Source of the DNA: HGM04593 sp045588345
GTDB lineage: Bacteria; Bacteroidota; Bacteroidia; Bacteroidales; Bacteroidaceae
Assembly: GCA_045588345.1 (NCBI GenBank)
Contig: JAZNDZ010000076.1
Location: 1-25,174 of the forward strand
DNA length: 25,174 nt
Reading direction: 5' to 3'
This document shows, one piece after another, positions 15,871 to 23,555 of this stretch; positions within the stretch are counted from its first letter, which is position 1; every line of letters begins with the position of its first letter. The position numbers were made by a program, and so were the translations under genes. The notes below the pieces were generated by a model. That model made no database searches, was not told the origin of the DNA, and worked only from the letters and a program-made list of their open reading frames with translations.

Positions 15871-16929
15871 TTATTTTTTTTCAATGCTTATGATTCCTCC
15901 TGTAGATGTGTCGAACAGCACCTCATTCCTGTCATTTTTTCTGAACAGGCTTTTTGAAAGAATCTCCGTAGTGCCCAATTGTGCAACCGGAATCTCTTCT
16001 TTCAAGAGTTCTCGTGACCTTGTATATATTTTAACTTCGGCCTTGCCGGGTATGTTGTAGCATATACCTTCCTTTTTCAGAGGCTTTTTCTTTGCTGTCT
16101 CTTCGGCTGTAGGTAACTTGACGCTCTTTAAGTCGCGTATATTGCAGTAGACGGGTTCGCCGGCCAGGTTCTCCTTGTCTACAAAACCCAGTTTGCGCGA
16201 GAAACGCAACAGTACTGCTTTGGTGGTGTCGCACAACTCTTGTGGCTCAATTGTTATTGTAGTCTCTTGTGTAAGGGTGTCTGTGCGGCCGATAAACATC
16301 TCCATGAGTGCTCTCTCTTGTTTGTCAAGTTCGCTCAATACCAGTTGCATCGCTTGCCCGTCGTTGGGCATGTTCTCCGATTGTCCTCGTGTTATAGCCA
16401 ATTTGCTCTCTCGTATTGCGTAGATTTCCTTGGCTGTCAATTCGGCAAGTTTGGCGGTGGAGGTTGCCTGTAGCATTTCTTCGGTCATGTACATGCCTGC
16501 ATCAAGGCGGCTGTTGCAGCCTTGTGTTGCAGCCTTCTCTGTAACCTGTGGCTCTACAACCGTATTTATTGCTGCAATGATGCCTTGCTCATCAAGAGTT
16601 ATGTTGCTTGCCGTGCTGTTGTTGAGCTTGACAGTAAACTTCTTCTCTGAGTTTGGTACGCCCTTTCTAACTAACTTGGCTTCGCCCAGTTCCCAATAAC
16701 TGTCGGCCGTTTCTATTGCATTATTGATGCGCAGATACCTTTCGGCATATCTGCCGAACTCACCGGGAATGCGTTTTATGCATGTGGCCTCAAGGGTTAT
16801 CTCAAGTTTTGTGTCTGGCAGACTGTATGTTATTCCTTCAGCTGTTCCTGAAAAGAAAGTGCTGACTTCGGTCTGTGCGTAGCAATGCATGGTTGCTATT
16901 GAAATGAGCAGAAATAATGTTTTTTTCAT
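15871..16929 (-). CDS. secreted DUF4831-family protein
   Basis: 352 residues. I start at the ATG at 16929 (MKKTLFLLISIATMHCYAQ), giving a normal signal peptide with cleavage after CYA; an ATG at 16950 would add MEPNTDF, which blocks a clean n-region and which I regard as unlikely. The rest is a long, mostly beta chain with Lys/Glu-rich segments (GEAKLVRKGVPNSEKKF, KKKPLKKEGICYNIPGKAEV) that matches the Bacteroidales DUF4831 family as I recall it; no function is known. It is the first gene of a minus-strand unit continuing into ffh, folD and the CapA-like gene. Confidence 0.82.
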   Translation of the reverse strand: MKKTLFLLISIATMHCYAQTEVSTFFSGTAEGITYSLPDTKLEITLEATCIKRIPGEFGRYAERYLRINNAIETADSYWELGEAKLVRKGVPNSEKKFTVKLNNSTASNITLDEQGIIAAINTVVEPQVTEKAATQGCNSRLDAGMYMTEEMLQATSTAKLAELTAKEIYAIRESKLAITRGQSENMPNDGQAMQLVLSELDKQERALMEMFIGRTDTLTQETTITIEPQELCDTTKAVLLRFSRKLGFVDKENLAGEPVYCNIRDLKSVKLPTAEETAKKKPLKKEGICYNIPGKAEVKIYTRSRELLKEEIPVAQLGTTEILSKSLFRKNDRNEVLFDTSTGGIISIEKK

Positions 16930-16976
16930 AAAATCTGTATTTGGTTCCATTTGGGCACAAGTACTCTAATTTGCCG

Positions 16977-16984
16977 CGAAGATA
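16977..16984 (-). promoter_or_regulatory. weak candidate -7 element for the DUF4831-ffh operon
   Basis: Minus-strand TATCTTCG differs from TAnnTTTG at one base. The nearest upstream TTTG is 22 nt away instead of 19. It lies 48 nt upstream of the DUF4831 start. Only suggestive. Confidence 0.25.
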
Positions 16985-17099
16985 GTAAATAGTTTTTGAA
17001 TTTCAGCAAAAAATACATCTAACTTATTTATAAGGTGTGCTGCGGCTGCATTAAGTGCTTCTTTCTGCAAAAAATGAACAAAAAATAAGTCTTGCTGTG

Positions 17100-17129
17100 T
17101 TGTATTGTCAGAACTTTGTCTTATTTTTG
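17100..17129 (+). promoter_or_regulatory. candidate promoter for hpt
   Basis: TATTTTTG (17122-17129) matches TAnnTTTG. TTG (17100-17102) precedes it by 19 nt, giving the right spacing with a partial -33 box. It sits about 48 nt before the hpt ATG at 17177. Confidence 0.45.
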
Positions 17130-17176
17130 TAAAAACTATTCTATGTTGGGGTAGTGTGGTATCTAAAATATCGGAT

Positions 17177-17713
17177 ATGAACACGATTAGACTGCATGAC
17201 AAGACTTTTGTAAAGTCAATAACAAATGAAGAGATAAACAAGGAGATAAAAAGGGTTGCCGATGCTATAAACCGTGATTATGCAGGCAAACGTCCTGTTA
17301 TGCTCGGTGTGCTTAACGGATGTTTTATGTTTGCGGCGGAACTTCTTAGGAATCTCAACATAGAGTGTGAGATATCTTTTGTGAAACTATCTTCATATCA
17401 AGGTACAAATTCTACCGGTGTCGTGCGTGAGGTGCTTGGCTTGACTGAGTCCATAGCCGGCCGCAATGTGATAATCATAGAGGATATCGTGGATACCGGT
17501 TATACGATGCAGAATATGCTGGAAACGCTGGGTACGCGCGAACCGGCCTCTATTCAGATTGCATCATTGTTCCTGAAACCTGCGCGTCTTAAAGTGCCGG
17601 TAGATGTAAAGTACAGTGTGTTTACAATCCCCGATAGGTTTATTGTCGGGTTCGGGTTGGATTATGACGGTCTTGGCCGTAACTTGCCCGATATATATGA
17701 CGTTGAAGAATAA
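17177..17713 (+). CDS. hpt: hypoxanthine phosphoribosyltransferase
   Basis: Salvages hypoxanthine (and usually guanine) by transferring the 5-phosphoribosyl group of PRPP to give IMP/GMP. 178 residues. The PRPP-binding signature is IIIEDIVDTGYTM (99-111), LNGCFMFAAEL (46-56) is the pyrophosphate loop, SSYQGT (72-77) the flexible active-site loop, and FIVGFGLDYDGLGRNLPDIY (155-174) the purine-binding end. The frame opens at 17105, but the extra 24 residues overlap the proposed promoter and are not part of the family; the ATG at 17177 is preferred. adk follows after 12 nt. Confidence 0.95.
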   Translation: MNTIRLHDKTFVKSITNEEINKEIKRVADAINRDYAGKRPVMLGVLNGCFMFAAELLRNLNIECEISFVKLSSYQGTNSTGVVREVLGLTESIAGRNVIIIEDIVDTGYTMQNMLETLGTREPASIQIASLFLKPARLKVPVDVKYSVFTIPDRFIVGFGLDYDGLGRNLPDIYDVEE

Positions 17714-17725
17714 ATACTGGATACG

Positions 17726-18298
17726 ATGCTTAATATTGTTATTTTCGGTGCTCCCGGCAGTGGCAAGGGTACACAGAGTGAGAGAATTGTAGAAAAATAT
17801 GGTCTTGACCACATTTCCACCGGCGATGTTCTTCGTGCGGAGATTGCTGCGGGGTCGGAACTTGGAATGACCGCAAAAGGGCTTATAGACAACGGGCAAT
17901 TGATACCCGATGAGCTGATGATTGAAATTCTTGCAGCAAAACTTGATAAACTTGCAAGCGGCAAGGGTGTAATATTCGACGGCTTTCCCCGTACGATTGC
18001 ACAGGCGGAGGCTCTCAAAGTGCTTCTCAATGGCCGCGGTCAGGATGTGACAGCGATGATTGAACTTGATGTTCCGGAAGATGAACTCATGACACGTCTT
18101 CTGAAACGTGGTGCCGAATCGGGTCGTGCCGATGATAATGAAGAGACAATCAAGAAGCGTCTTGTGGTTTATCATGAGCAGACATCTCCTCTCAAAGAGT
18201 GGTACAAGAATGACGGCAAGCACTGCTATATCAATGGTTCGGGAGAACTTGACCGTATCTTTGCCGATATCGTAACTGCAATTGATTCAAAGATATAA
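17726..18298 (+). CDS. adk: adenylate kinase
   Basis: Catalyses AMP + ATP to 2 ADP. 190 residues, the short form: the P-loop GAPGSGKGT is at 8-16, STGDVLRAEI at 31-40 binds AMP, DGFPRTIAQAEAL is the CORE strand, and the LID region (LLKRGAESGRADDNEETIKK) has no Cys, so it lacks the zinc-binding long LID. It forms a purine-salvage pair with hpt, 12 nt upstream. Two hairpins (18349-18368 and 18379-18410) follow, the second a strong terminator. Confidence 0.97.
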   Translation: MLNIVIFGAPGSGKGTQSERIVEKYGLDHISTGDVLRAEIAAGSELGMTAKGLIDNGQLIPDELMIEILAAKLDKLASGKGVIFDGFPRTIAQAEALKVLLNGRGQDVTAMIELDVPEDELMTRLLKRGAESGRADDNEETIKKRLVVYHEQTSPLKEWYKNDGKHCYINGSGELDRIFADIVTAIDSKI

Positions 18299-18348
18299 TA
18301 GCGTAGGAGCAGTGATTTGCAGTCATTTGCGGTGACGCTTGTTTTTTG

Positions 18349-18368
18349 TCGGGCTTTTCCGTGCCCGA
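18349..18368 (+). other. hairpin in the adk-obg gap
   Basis: TCGGGC (18349-18354) pairs with GCCCGA (18363-18368) around an 8-nt loop. It precedes the terminator at 18379 and has no U-tail of its own on this strand. Confidence 0.4.
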
Positions 18369-18378
18369 TAAATCCTTT

Positions 18379-18421
18379 AAGAATGTCGCCAATCATTTGG
18401 TGGCATTCTTTTGTTTATTTT
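18379..18421 (+). terminator. intrinsic terminator after adk
   Basis: The arms 18379-18391 and 18398-18410 pair over 13 bp with two G-U wobbles around the 6-nt loop ATCATT, followed by TTGTTTATTTT. It ends about 35 nt before the obg ATG, so obg must either have a promoter overlapping this region or rely on readthrough. Confidence 0.75.
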
Positions 18422-18455
18422 ATAATTACCGCGTTTGCGGTGTAAAGGCAATATT

Positions 18456-19616
18456 ATGGCTGAATCAAATTTTATAGATTATGTAAAGATTGTGTGTCGC
18501 TCGGGTAGGGGCGGCAGAGGTATGGCACACCTGCACCGTGCAAAGTATATTCCTAATGGGGGCCCAGATGGTGGTGACGGTGGCAAGGGTGGTGATATAA
18601 TCCTCCGTGGCAATAGGAACTATTGGACATTGCTCCACCTCAAATACCAACGTCACATTTTTGCGGGAAACGGACAGAACGGCGGTATAAACAAGAGTAC
18701 CGGTTCCGACGGCGAGAGCAAGATTGTTGATGTACCCTGCGGAACTGTGGCGTATAATGCGGAAACAGGTGAGTTTTTGTGTGATGTAATGGAAGATGGG
18801 CAGTTGGTAACCTTGCTTAAAGGTGGTCGCGGCGGCCTTGGCAATGTTCATTTTGCAACGGCAACACGTCAGGCTCCACGTTTTGCTCAGCCTGGTGAAC
18901 CGATGCAGGAGATGACTGTTACGCTTGAACTGAAACTCCTTGCTGATGTAGGTTTAGTTGGTTTCCCTAATGCAGGAAAGTCTACTCTGCTTTCGTCGGT
19001 GTCGGCAGCAAAGCCTAAGATTGCAAACTATCCTTTTACTACGCTTGAACCGAACCTCGGAATAGTATCGTATCGTGACGGCAAGTCTTTTGTGATGGCC
19101 GATATTCCGGGTATCATTGAGGGTGCCAGTCAGGGTAAAGGGCTTGGACTGCGGTTTCTGCGTCATATTGAGCGCAACTCGCTACTTCTTTTTATGGTTC
19201 CGGCCGATGCGGATGATATCAGAAAAGAGTATGAAGTGCTGCTTAATGAACTGGCTACATTCAACCCCGAAATGCTTGATAAGCAACGTGTGCTTGCCAT
19301 TACCAAGAGTGACCTGATAGATGATGAATTGAAAGAGATGCTTTCACAGAATTTGCCTGAGGATATTCCTTATGTGTTTATCTCAGCACCGACGGGTGAG
19401 GGTATTCAGGAGTTGAAAGATATTCTTTGGACCGAACTCAACAGTGAAGAGAATCGTTTGGCTGCTGTGAAGCGTGAAGAACTTGTGCATCGTAACTATG
19501 ACAGAAAGATGCTTGCGGCTGATTTTGCTGATTGGGAACCCGATTTTGATGACATGCCTGTTGAGGATGATGAGGACCTGGGGTACGATGAATTTGATTT
19601 TGAAGATGATGAGTAG
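18456..19616 (+). CDS. obgE: Obg-family ribosome-assembly GTPase
   Basis: Essential GTPase of late 50S assembly and stress signalling. 386 residues: glycine-rich OBG fold (1-160; NGGPDGGDGGKGGD at 34-47), then the G domain with GFPNAGKST (169-177), switch II DIPGIIEGAS (216-225), TKSD (283-286) and SAPTGEG (310-316). It lacks the extra OCT domain of some Obgs; instead residues 359-386 form an acidic tail, with 17 of 28 residues Asp or Glu. The frame is open from 18435 (MRCKGN), but the ATG at 18456 starts the conserved MAESNFIDYVKI. Terminators flank the gene. Confidence 0.95.
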   Translation: MAESNFIDYVKIVCRSGRGGRGMAHLHRAKYIPNGGPDGGDGGKGGDIILRGNRNYWTLLHLKYQRHIFAGNGQNGGINKSTGSDGESKIVDVPCGTVAYNAETGEFLCDVMEDGQLVTLLKGGRGGLGNVHFATATRQAPRFAQPGEPMQEMTVTLELKLLADVGLVGFPNAGKSTLLSSVSAAKPKIANYPFTTLEPNLGIVSYRDGKSFVMADIPGIIEGASQGKGLGLRFLRHIERNSLLLFMVPADADDIRKEYEVLLNELATFNPEMLDKQRVLAITKSDLIDDELKEMLSQNLPEDIPYVFISAPTGEGIQELKDILWTELNSEENRLAAVKREELVHRNYDRKMLAADFADWEPDFDDMPVEDDEDLGYDEFDFEDDE

Positions 19617-19667
19617 ATGTAAGGATATATGAATTTTATGTTCGTCTTATTTAATAAGGTATATTAT

Positions 19668-19708
19668 AACACGCTATTTCTGTTCAGTAGGAAAGCGTGT
19701 TTTTTTTG
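19668..19708 (+). terminator. intrinsic terminator after obg
   Basis: AACACGCT (19668-19675) pairs with AGCGTGTT (19694-19701), 8 bp with an 18-nt loop, running into TTTTTTTG. It ends the hpt-adk-obg region. Confidence 0.75.
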
Positions 19709-19878
19709 TCCCGCTTTGGAGTCTTTGTTGGCTCAATAGTTGCCAATATCTGAGAATTAAGATTATTTAACAGTGCAAAAGGCGCTTTTGTATAGGCTAT
19801 TTGCTGTTTCCTGTGCTTTTTACAGCCCGTCAGTGTTCAAAAAAACATCAAATACTTTTTTATTAGAAAAATAATTTT
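19709..19878 (+). other. non-coding stretch upstream of the str-S10 promoter
   Basis: Part of the 357-nt gap between obg and rpsL. No ORF is supported. It holds a compact 15-nt hairpin (CAAAAG-GCG-CTTTTG, 19776-19790) and one copy of TTTAACAGTG (19766-19775), repeated inside the leader at 19909-19918. No known regulatory motif is recognised. Confidence 0.5.
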
Positions 19879-19902
19879 TACCTTTGCAGTCCAAAATGGA
19901 CT
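19856..19902 (+). promoter_or_regulatory. promoter of the str-S10 super-operon, with inverted repeat at the start site
   Basis: TACCTTTG (19879-19886) fits TAnnTTTG, with a T-run (CTTTTT) about 19 nt upstream as a degenerate -33 box. The predicted start is near 19893. Exactly there a 6-bp inverted repeat AGTCCA-AAA-TGGACT (19888-19902) overlaps the start site. The leader to the rpsL ATG is about 80 nt. Confidence 0.55.
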
Positions 19903-19973
19903 ATAGTGTTTAACAGTGTTCCATAGGTTAGAAATATTTAAAAACAATATATAATAATTAAAAATTAAACAAA

Positions 19974-20354
19974 ATGCCTACAATTCAGCAATTAGTTAGA
20001 AAAGGCAGAGAGGTGATTGTAGAGAAGAGCAAGTCACCCGCACTCGATAACTGTCCGCAGCGTCGTGGTGTGTGTGTACGTGTTTACACTACAACTCCAA
20101 AGAAACCTAACTCTGCTATGAGAAAGGTTGCTCGTGTACGCTTGACAAACCAGAAGGAGGTAAACTCTTACATCCCTGGTGAAGGTCACAACTTGCAGGA
20201 GCACTCAATCGTTTTGGTACGTGGCGGTCGTGTTAAGGACCTCCCTGGTGTTCGTTATCACATCGTTCGTGGTACACTTGATACAGCAGGTGTTGCTAAC
20301 CGTACACAGCGCCGTTCAAAGTATGGTGCTAAACGTCCCAAGGCTAAGAAGTAA
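19974..20354 (+). CDS. rpsL: 30S ribosomal protein S12
   Basis: Decoding-centre protein, 126 residues. The two loops that set accuracy are intact: TTTPKKPNSAMRKV (39-52) with K43 and GGRVKDLPGVRYH (84-96) with K88. Both lysines are the usual wild-type residues at streptomycin-resistance positions, and D89 is the site methylthiolated by RimO in other bacteria. It is the first gene of the ribosomal cluster, behind the promoter at 19856-19902, and followed by an unusually long 193-nt gap before rpsG. Confidence 0.98.
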   Translation: MPTIQQLVRKGREVIVEKSKSPALDNCPQRRGVCVRVYTTTPKKPNSAMRKVARVRLTNQKEVNSYIPGEGHNLQEHSIVLVRGGRVKDLPGVRYHIVRGTLDTAGVANRTQRRSKYGAKRPKAKK

Positions 20355-20435
20355 TTCTTGAGTACAAGGAACCAAGCGGCAGCAAAGTGATTCCAGCTTG
20401 TGAAAAACGGGATATGACTTTAATTTTTACATATT

Positions 20436-20496
20436 TATAACAAGTTTTGGTTTGTTGGAGTTATAACGGTTGAGTAAATGTCTCGGTGGAGACGTT
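20436..20496 (+). ncRNA. structured rpsL-rpsG intergenic RNA, candidate regulatory element
   Basis: Two successive hairpins in the 193-nt gap: TATAAC/GTTATA (20436-20441 and 20460-20465, 18-nt loop) and AATGTCTC/GAGACGTT (20477-20484 and 20489-20496, one U-G pair, 4-nt loop GGTG). Neither is followed by a U-run, so they are not terminators. In E. coli S7 represses translation from the rpsL-rpsG gap; a similar role here is inference from position only. Confidence 0.4.
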
Positions 20497-20547
20497 GAAG
20501 AATTAAAAATAACAGCCCACACAAAACATTAATTTTCGCAAAAGAAA

Positions 20548-21024
20548 ATGAGAAAAGCAAAACCAAAAAAACGTGTGATCCTTCCGGATCCCGTTTTCAA
20601 CGATCAGATGGTATCTAAATTTGTTAACCACCTGATGTACGATGGAAAGAAGAACGTATCTTACACAATTTTCTATGGCGCTCTTGAACTTGTCGGTAAC
20701 AAGATGAAGAACGAGGAGAAAACCCCACTTGAAATTTGGAAACAGGCATTGGAGAACATTACTCCAAAGTTGGAGGTTAAGTCACGCCGTATCGGTGGTG
20801 CAACTTTCCAGGTTCCTACAGAGATTCGTGCAGACCGCAAGGAGTCAATCTCTATGAAGAACATGATTCTGTTCGCCCGTAAACGTGGCGGCAAGTCTAT
20901 GTCAGAGAAACTCTGCAACGAGATTATGGATGCATACAACAATCAGGGTGGTGCTTTCAAGCGTAAAGAGGATATGCACCGCATGGCTGAGGCTAACCGC
21001 GCATTCGCACATTTCCGTTTCTAA
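20548..21024 (+). CDS. rpsG: 30S ribosomal protein S7
   Basis: Primary 16S rRNA-binding protein of the 30S head, 158 residues. RRIGGATFQVPTEIR (80-94), the RKRGGKSMSEKL strip and the C-terminal EANRAFAHFRF match S7. A preceding RNA hairpin (20477-20496) ends 51 nt before the ATG. fusA begins 18 nt after its stop. Confidence 0.98.
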   Translation: MRKAKPKKRVILPDPVFNDQMVSKFVNHLMYDGKKNVSYTIFYGALELVGNKMKNEEKTPLEIWKQALENITPKLEVKSRRIGGATFQVPTEIRADRKESISMKNMILFARKRGGKSMSEKLCNEIMDAYNNQGGAFKRKEDMHRMAEANRAFAHFRF

Positions 21025-21042
21025 TCCGTAACAGTTAAGAAA

Positions 21043-23136
21043 ATGGCAAACGATCTTCAATTTACCCGTAATATCGGTATTAGTGCTCACATTGATGCTG
21101 GTAAAACTACCACATCTGAGCGCATATTGTTCTACACCGGTCTTTCACACAAGATTGGTGAGGTGCACGACGGTGCAGCAACAATGGACTGGATGGAGCA
21201 GGAGCAGGAGCGTGGTATCACCATCACATCTGCTGCTACCACTACATTCTGGAACTGGAACGGTACACAGTACAAGTTCAACCTCATTGACACTCCGGGA
21301 CACGTAGACTTCACAGCCGAGGTTGAGCGTTCACTCCGCGTGCTTGACGGTGCTATCGCTGCTTTCTGTGCAGTAGGTGGTGTTGAGCCTCAGTCTGAGA
21401 CTGTATGGCGTCAGGCAGACAAGTACAATGTTCCACGTATCGCCTACGTGAACAAAATGGACCGTTCAGGTGCTGACTACTTCTCTGTAATGCGCCAGAT
21501 GAAGGAGATTCTTGGTGCTAATCCCTGTCCTGTTACAATCCCCATCGGTTCTGAGGAGAAGTTCATGGGTGTTGTGAACCTTATCACAATGAAGGCTCTC
21601 GTTTACCGCGATGGCGCTCTTGACTATACAGTCGAGGATATTCCTGCTGAACTCGTTGACGAGGCTAACCAGTGGAGAGAGCACCTTCTTGAGAAGGCTG
21701 CCGACTTTGATGAGGAGTTGATGATGAAGGTTCTCGAGGATCCCGATTCAATTACTGAGGAGGAACTCATTGCTGCTATCCGCAAGGGTACCCTAGCACT
21801 TGAGATTACTCCTATGACTTGCGGTTCTTCGTTCAAGAACAAGGGCGTACAGCCACTTCTTGACTTTGTATGTGCATTCTTGCCTTCACCGCTCGACACT
21901 CCAGCCATTGAGGGTATCAATCCTAAGACTGATGAGGCAGAGACACGTACTCCGTCTGAGGATGACAAGACATCGGCTCTTGTGTTCAAGATTGCTACAA
22001 ACCCATTCGTAGGCCGTTTGATTTACGTTCGCGTATATTCAGGTAAACTCGAGTCAGGTTCATATATCTATGATACACGTTCAGGCCGCAAGGAGCGTAT
22101 CTCTCGTATGTTCCAGATGCACTCAAACAAGCAGAATCCTGTAGAGGTTCTCAGTGCTGGTGATATCGGTGCGGTTATCGGTATGAAGGATGTTCGTACA
22201 GGTGATACACTCTGTGCAGAGGACGGTCCAATCGTGCTCGAGTCAATGACATTCCCCGATCCTGTGATTTCTATCGCTGTCGAGCCTAAGACTCAGAAGG
22301 ATCTTGACAAGCTCGCTAACGGTCTTGCTAAACTTGCAGAGGAGGATCCTACATTTACAGTAAGAACCGACGAACAGTCTGGTCAGACAATCATCTCTGG
22401 TATGGGTGAGCTTCATCTTGAGATTATCATCGACCGTCTGAAACGTGAGTTCAGCGTTGAGTGTAATCAGGGTCGTCCTCAGGTTAGTTACAAAGAGGCT
22501 ATTACAGGTACTGTTCAGGTTGATGAGACTTATAAGAAACAGACCGGTGGTAAGGGTAAGTATGCTAAGATTCTCGTTTCTGTAGGTCCTGCTGATGAAG
22601 ACTTTAAGGAAGGTAACCTTCAGTTCGTTAACGAGGTTAAGGGCGGTAACGTGCCTAAGGAGTTCATTCCTTCAGTTCAGAAGGGCTTCCAGACAGCTAT
22701 CAAGTCAGGTGTACTTGCAGGTTATCCTATGGAGTCTTTGAAGGTAGTACTTCTCGATGGTGGCTATCACCCTGTAGACTCTGACCAGTTGTCATTCGAG
22801 GTATGTGCTATTCAGGCATACAAGAACGCTTGTCAAAAGGCCAACCCGGTGCTTCTCGAGCCTGTTATGAAACTTGAGGTTGTTACACCGGAAGAGAGTA
22901 TGGGTGACGTGATTGCCGACCTTAACAAGCGCCGTGGTCAGGTTGAGGGCTTTGAGACAAGCCGCACCGGTGCACGTATTGTAAAGGCTATGGTTCCGCT
23001 TTCAGAGATGTTCGGTTACGTGACATCACTCCGTACCATCACTTCTGGTCGTGCAACATCATCAATGACATACGACCACCACGAACAGGTGAGTGCTTCA
23101 TTAACAAAGCAGATACTTGAAGAACTTCAGAAATAA
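21043..23136 (+). CDS. fusA: translation elongation factor G
   Basis: GTPase that drives tRNA-mRNA translocation and, with RRF, ribosome recycling. 697 residues. The G motifs are AHIDAGKTTT (15-24), RGITITSAATT (switch I/G2), IDTPGHVDF (G3) and YVNKMD (G4); domain II to V follow (e.g. MGELHLEIIIDRL in domain III, TSLRTITSGRATSSM near the C-terminus). Context, directly in the str operon between rpsG and rpsJ, makes this the canonical EF-G rather than the EF-G2 paralogue known in Bacteroides. No tuf gene follows. Confidence 0.98.
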   Translation: MANDLQFTRNIGISAHIDAGKTTTSERILFYTGLSHKIGEVHDGAATMDWMEQEQERGITITSAATTTFWNWNGTQYKFNLIDTPGHVDFTAEVERSLRVLDGAIAAFCAVGGVEPQSETVWRQADKYNVPRIAYVNKMDRSGADYFSVMRQMKEILGANPCPVTIPIGSEEKFMGVVNLITMKALVYRDGALDYTVEDIPAELVDEANQWREHLLEKAADFDEELMMKVLEDPDSITEEELIAAIRKGTLALEITPMTCGSSFKNKGVQPLLDFVCAFLPSPLDTPAIEGINPKTDEAETRTPSEDDKTSALVFKIATNPFVGRLIYVRVYSGKLESGSYIYDTRSGRKERISRMFQMHSNKQNPVEVLSAGDIGAVIGMKDVRTGDTLCAEDGPIVLESMTFPDPVISIAVEPKTQKDLDKLANGLAKLAEEDPTFTVRTDEQSGQTIISGMGELHLEIIIDRLKREFSVECNQGRPQVSYKEAITGTVQVDETYKKQTGGKGKYAKILVSVGPADEDFKEGNLQFVNEVKGGNVPKEFIPSVQKGFQTAIKSGVLAGYPMESLKVVLLDGGYHPVDSDQLSFEVCAIQAYKNACQKANPVLLEPVMKLEVVTPEESMGDVIADLNKRRGQVEGFETSRTGARIVKAMVPLSEMFGYVTSLRTITSGRATSSMTYDHHEQVSASLTKQILEELQK

Positions 23137-23145
23137 TAAATAAAA

Positions 23146-23181
23146 GCCTACCGGTTAGCGAATGACTCTTAACCGGTAGGC
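23146..23181 (+). other. perfect 12-bp hairpin between fusA and rpsJ
   Basis: GCCTACCGGTTA (23146-23157) is the exact reverse complement of TAACCGGTAGGC (23170-23181), with a 12-nt loop. It is followed by AATTATCCATTTTATAAAC, without a U-run, so on the plus strand it is not a standard terminator. It may be an mRNA-processing or regulatory hairpin at the junction of the str and S10 parts of the operon. Confidence 0.7.
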
Positions 23182-23211
23182 AATTATCCATTTTATAAAC
23201 ATTTAAAAGAC

Positions 23212-23517
23212 ATGAGTCAAAAAATTAGAATCAAACTTAAATCTTACGACCACAACTTGGTTGACAAGTCGGCTGAGAAGATTGTAAAGACAGTTAAGGC
23301 AACAGGCGCAATCGTTAGCGGTCCTATTCCATTGCCAACACACAAGCGTATTTTTACAGTAAACCGCTCTACCTTCGTTAACAAGAAGAGCCGTGAGCAG
23401 TTCCAGCTTTCCTCTTTCAAGAGACTTATCGACATCTACAGTTCTACAACCAAGACAGTCGATGCTCTCATGAAGCTTGAGCTTCCTTCAGGTGTTGAGG
23501 TCGAGATTAAAGTGTAA
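23212..23517 (+). CDS. rpsJ: 30S ribosomal protein S10
   Basis: 30S head protein that also pairs with NusB in antitermination. 101 residues. KIRIKLKSYDHNLVDKSAEK (4-23) and GPIPLPTHKRIFTVNRSTFV (37-56) are characteristic, and the chain ends LPSGVEVEIKV. First gene of the S10 portion, 75 nt after fusA across the 12-bp hairpin. Confidence 0.98.
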   Translation: MSQKIRIKLKSYDHNLVDKSAEKIVKTVKATGAIVSGPIPLPTHKRIFTVNRSTFVNKKSREQFQLSSFKRLIDIYSSTTKTVDALMKLELPSGVEVEIKV

Positions 23518-23555
23518 TTTTAATGTATTTATCAACTTATTTAAATTAAACTGAA

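Noticed and set aside
16966..17241. 91-codon minus-strand open frame
   Set aside because: Overlaps the divergent promoter region and the first codons of hpt, with no family signal.
19617..19973. tRNA or small RNA gene in the 357-nt obg-rpsL gap
   Set aside because: No cloverleaf or CCA-like end found; contents are explained by a terminator, small hairpins and the rpsL promoter.
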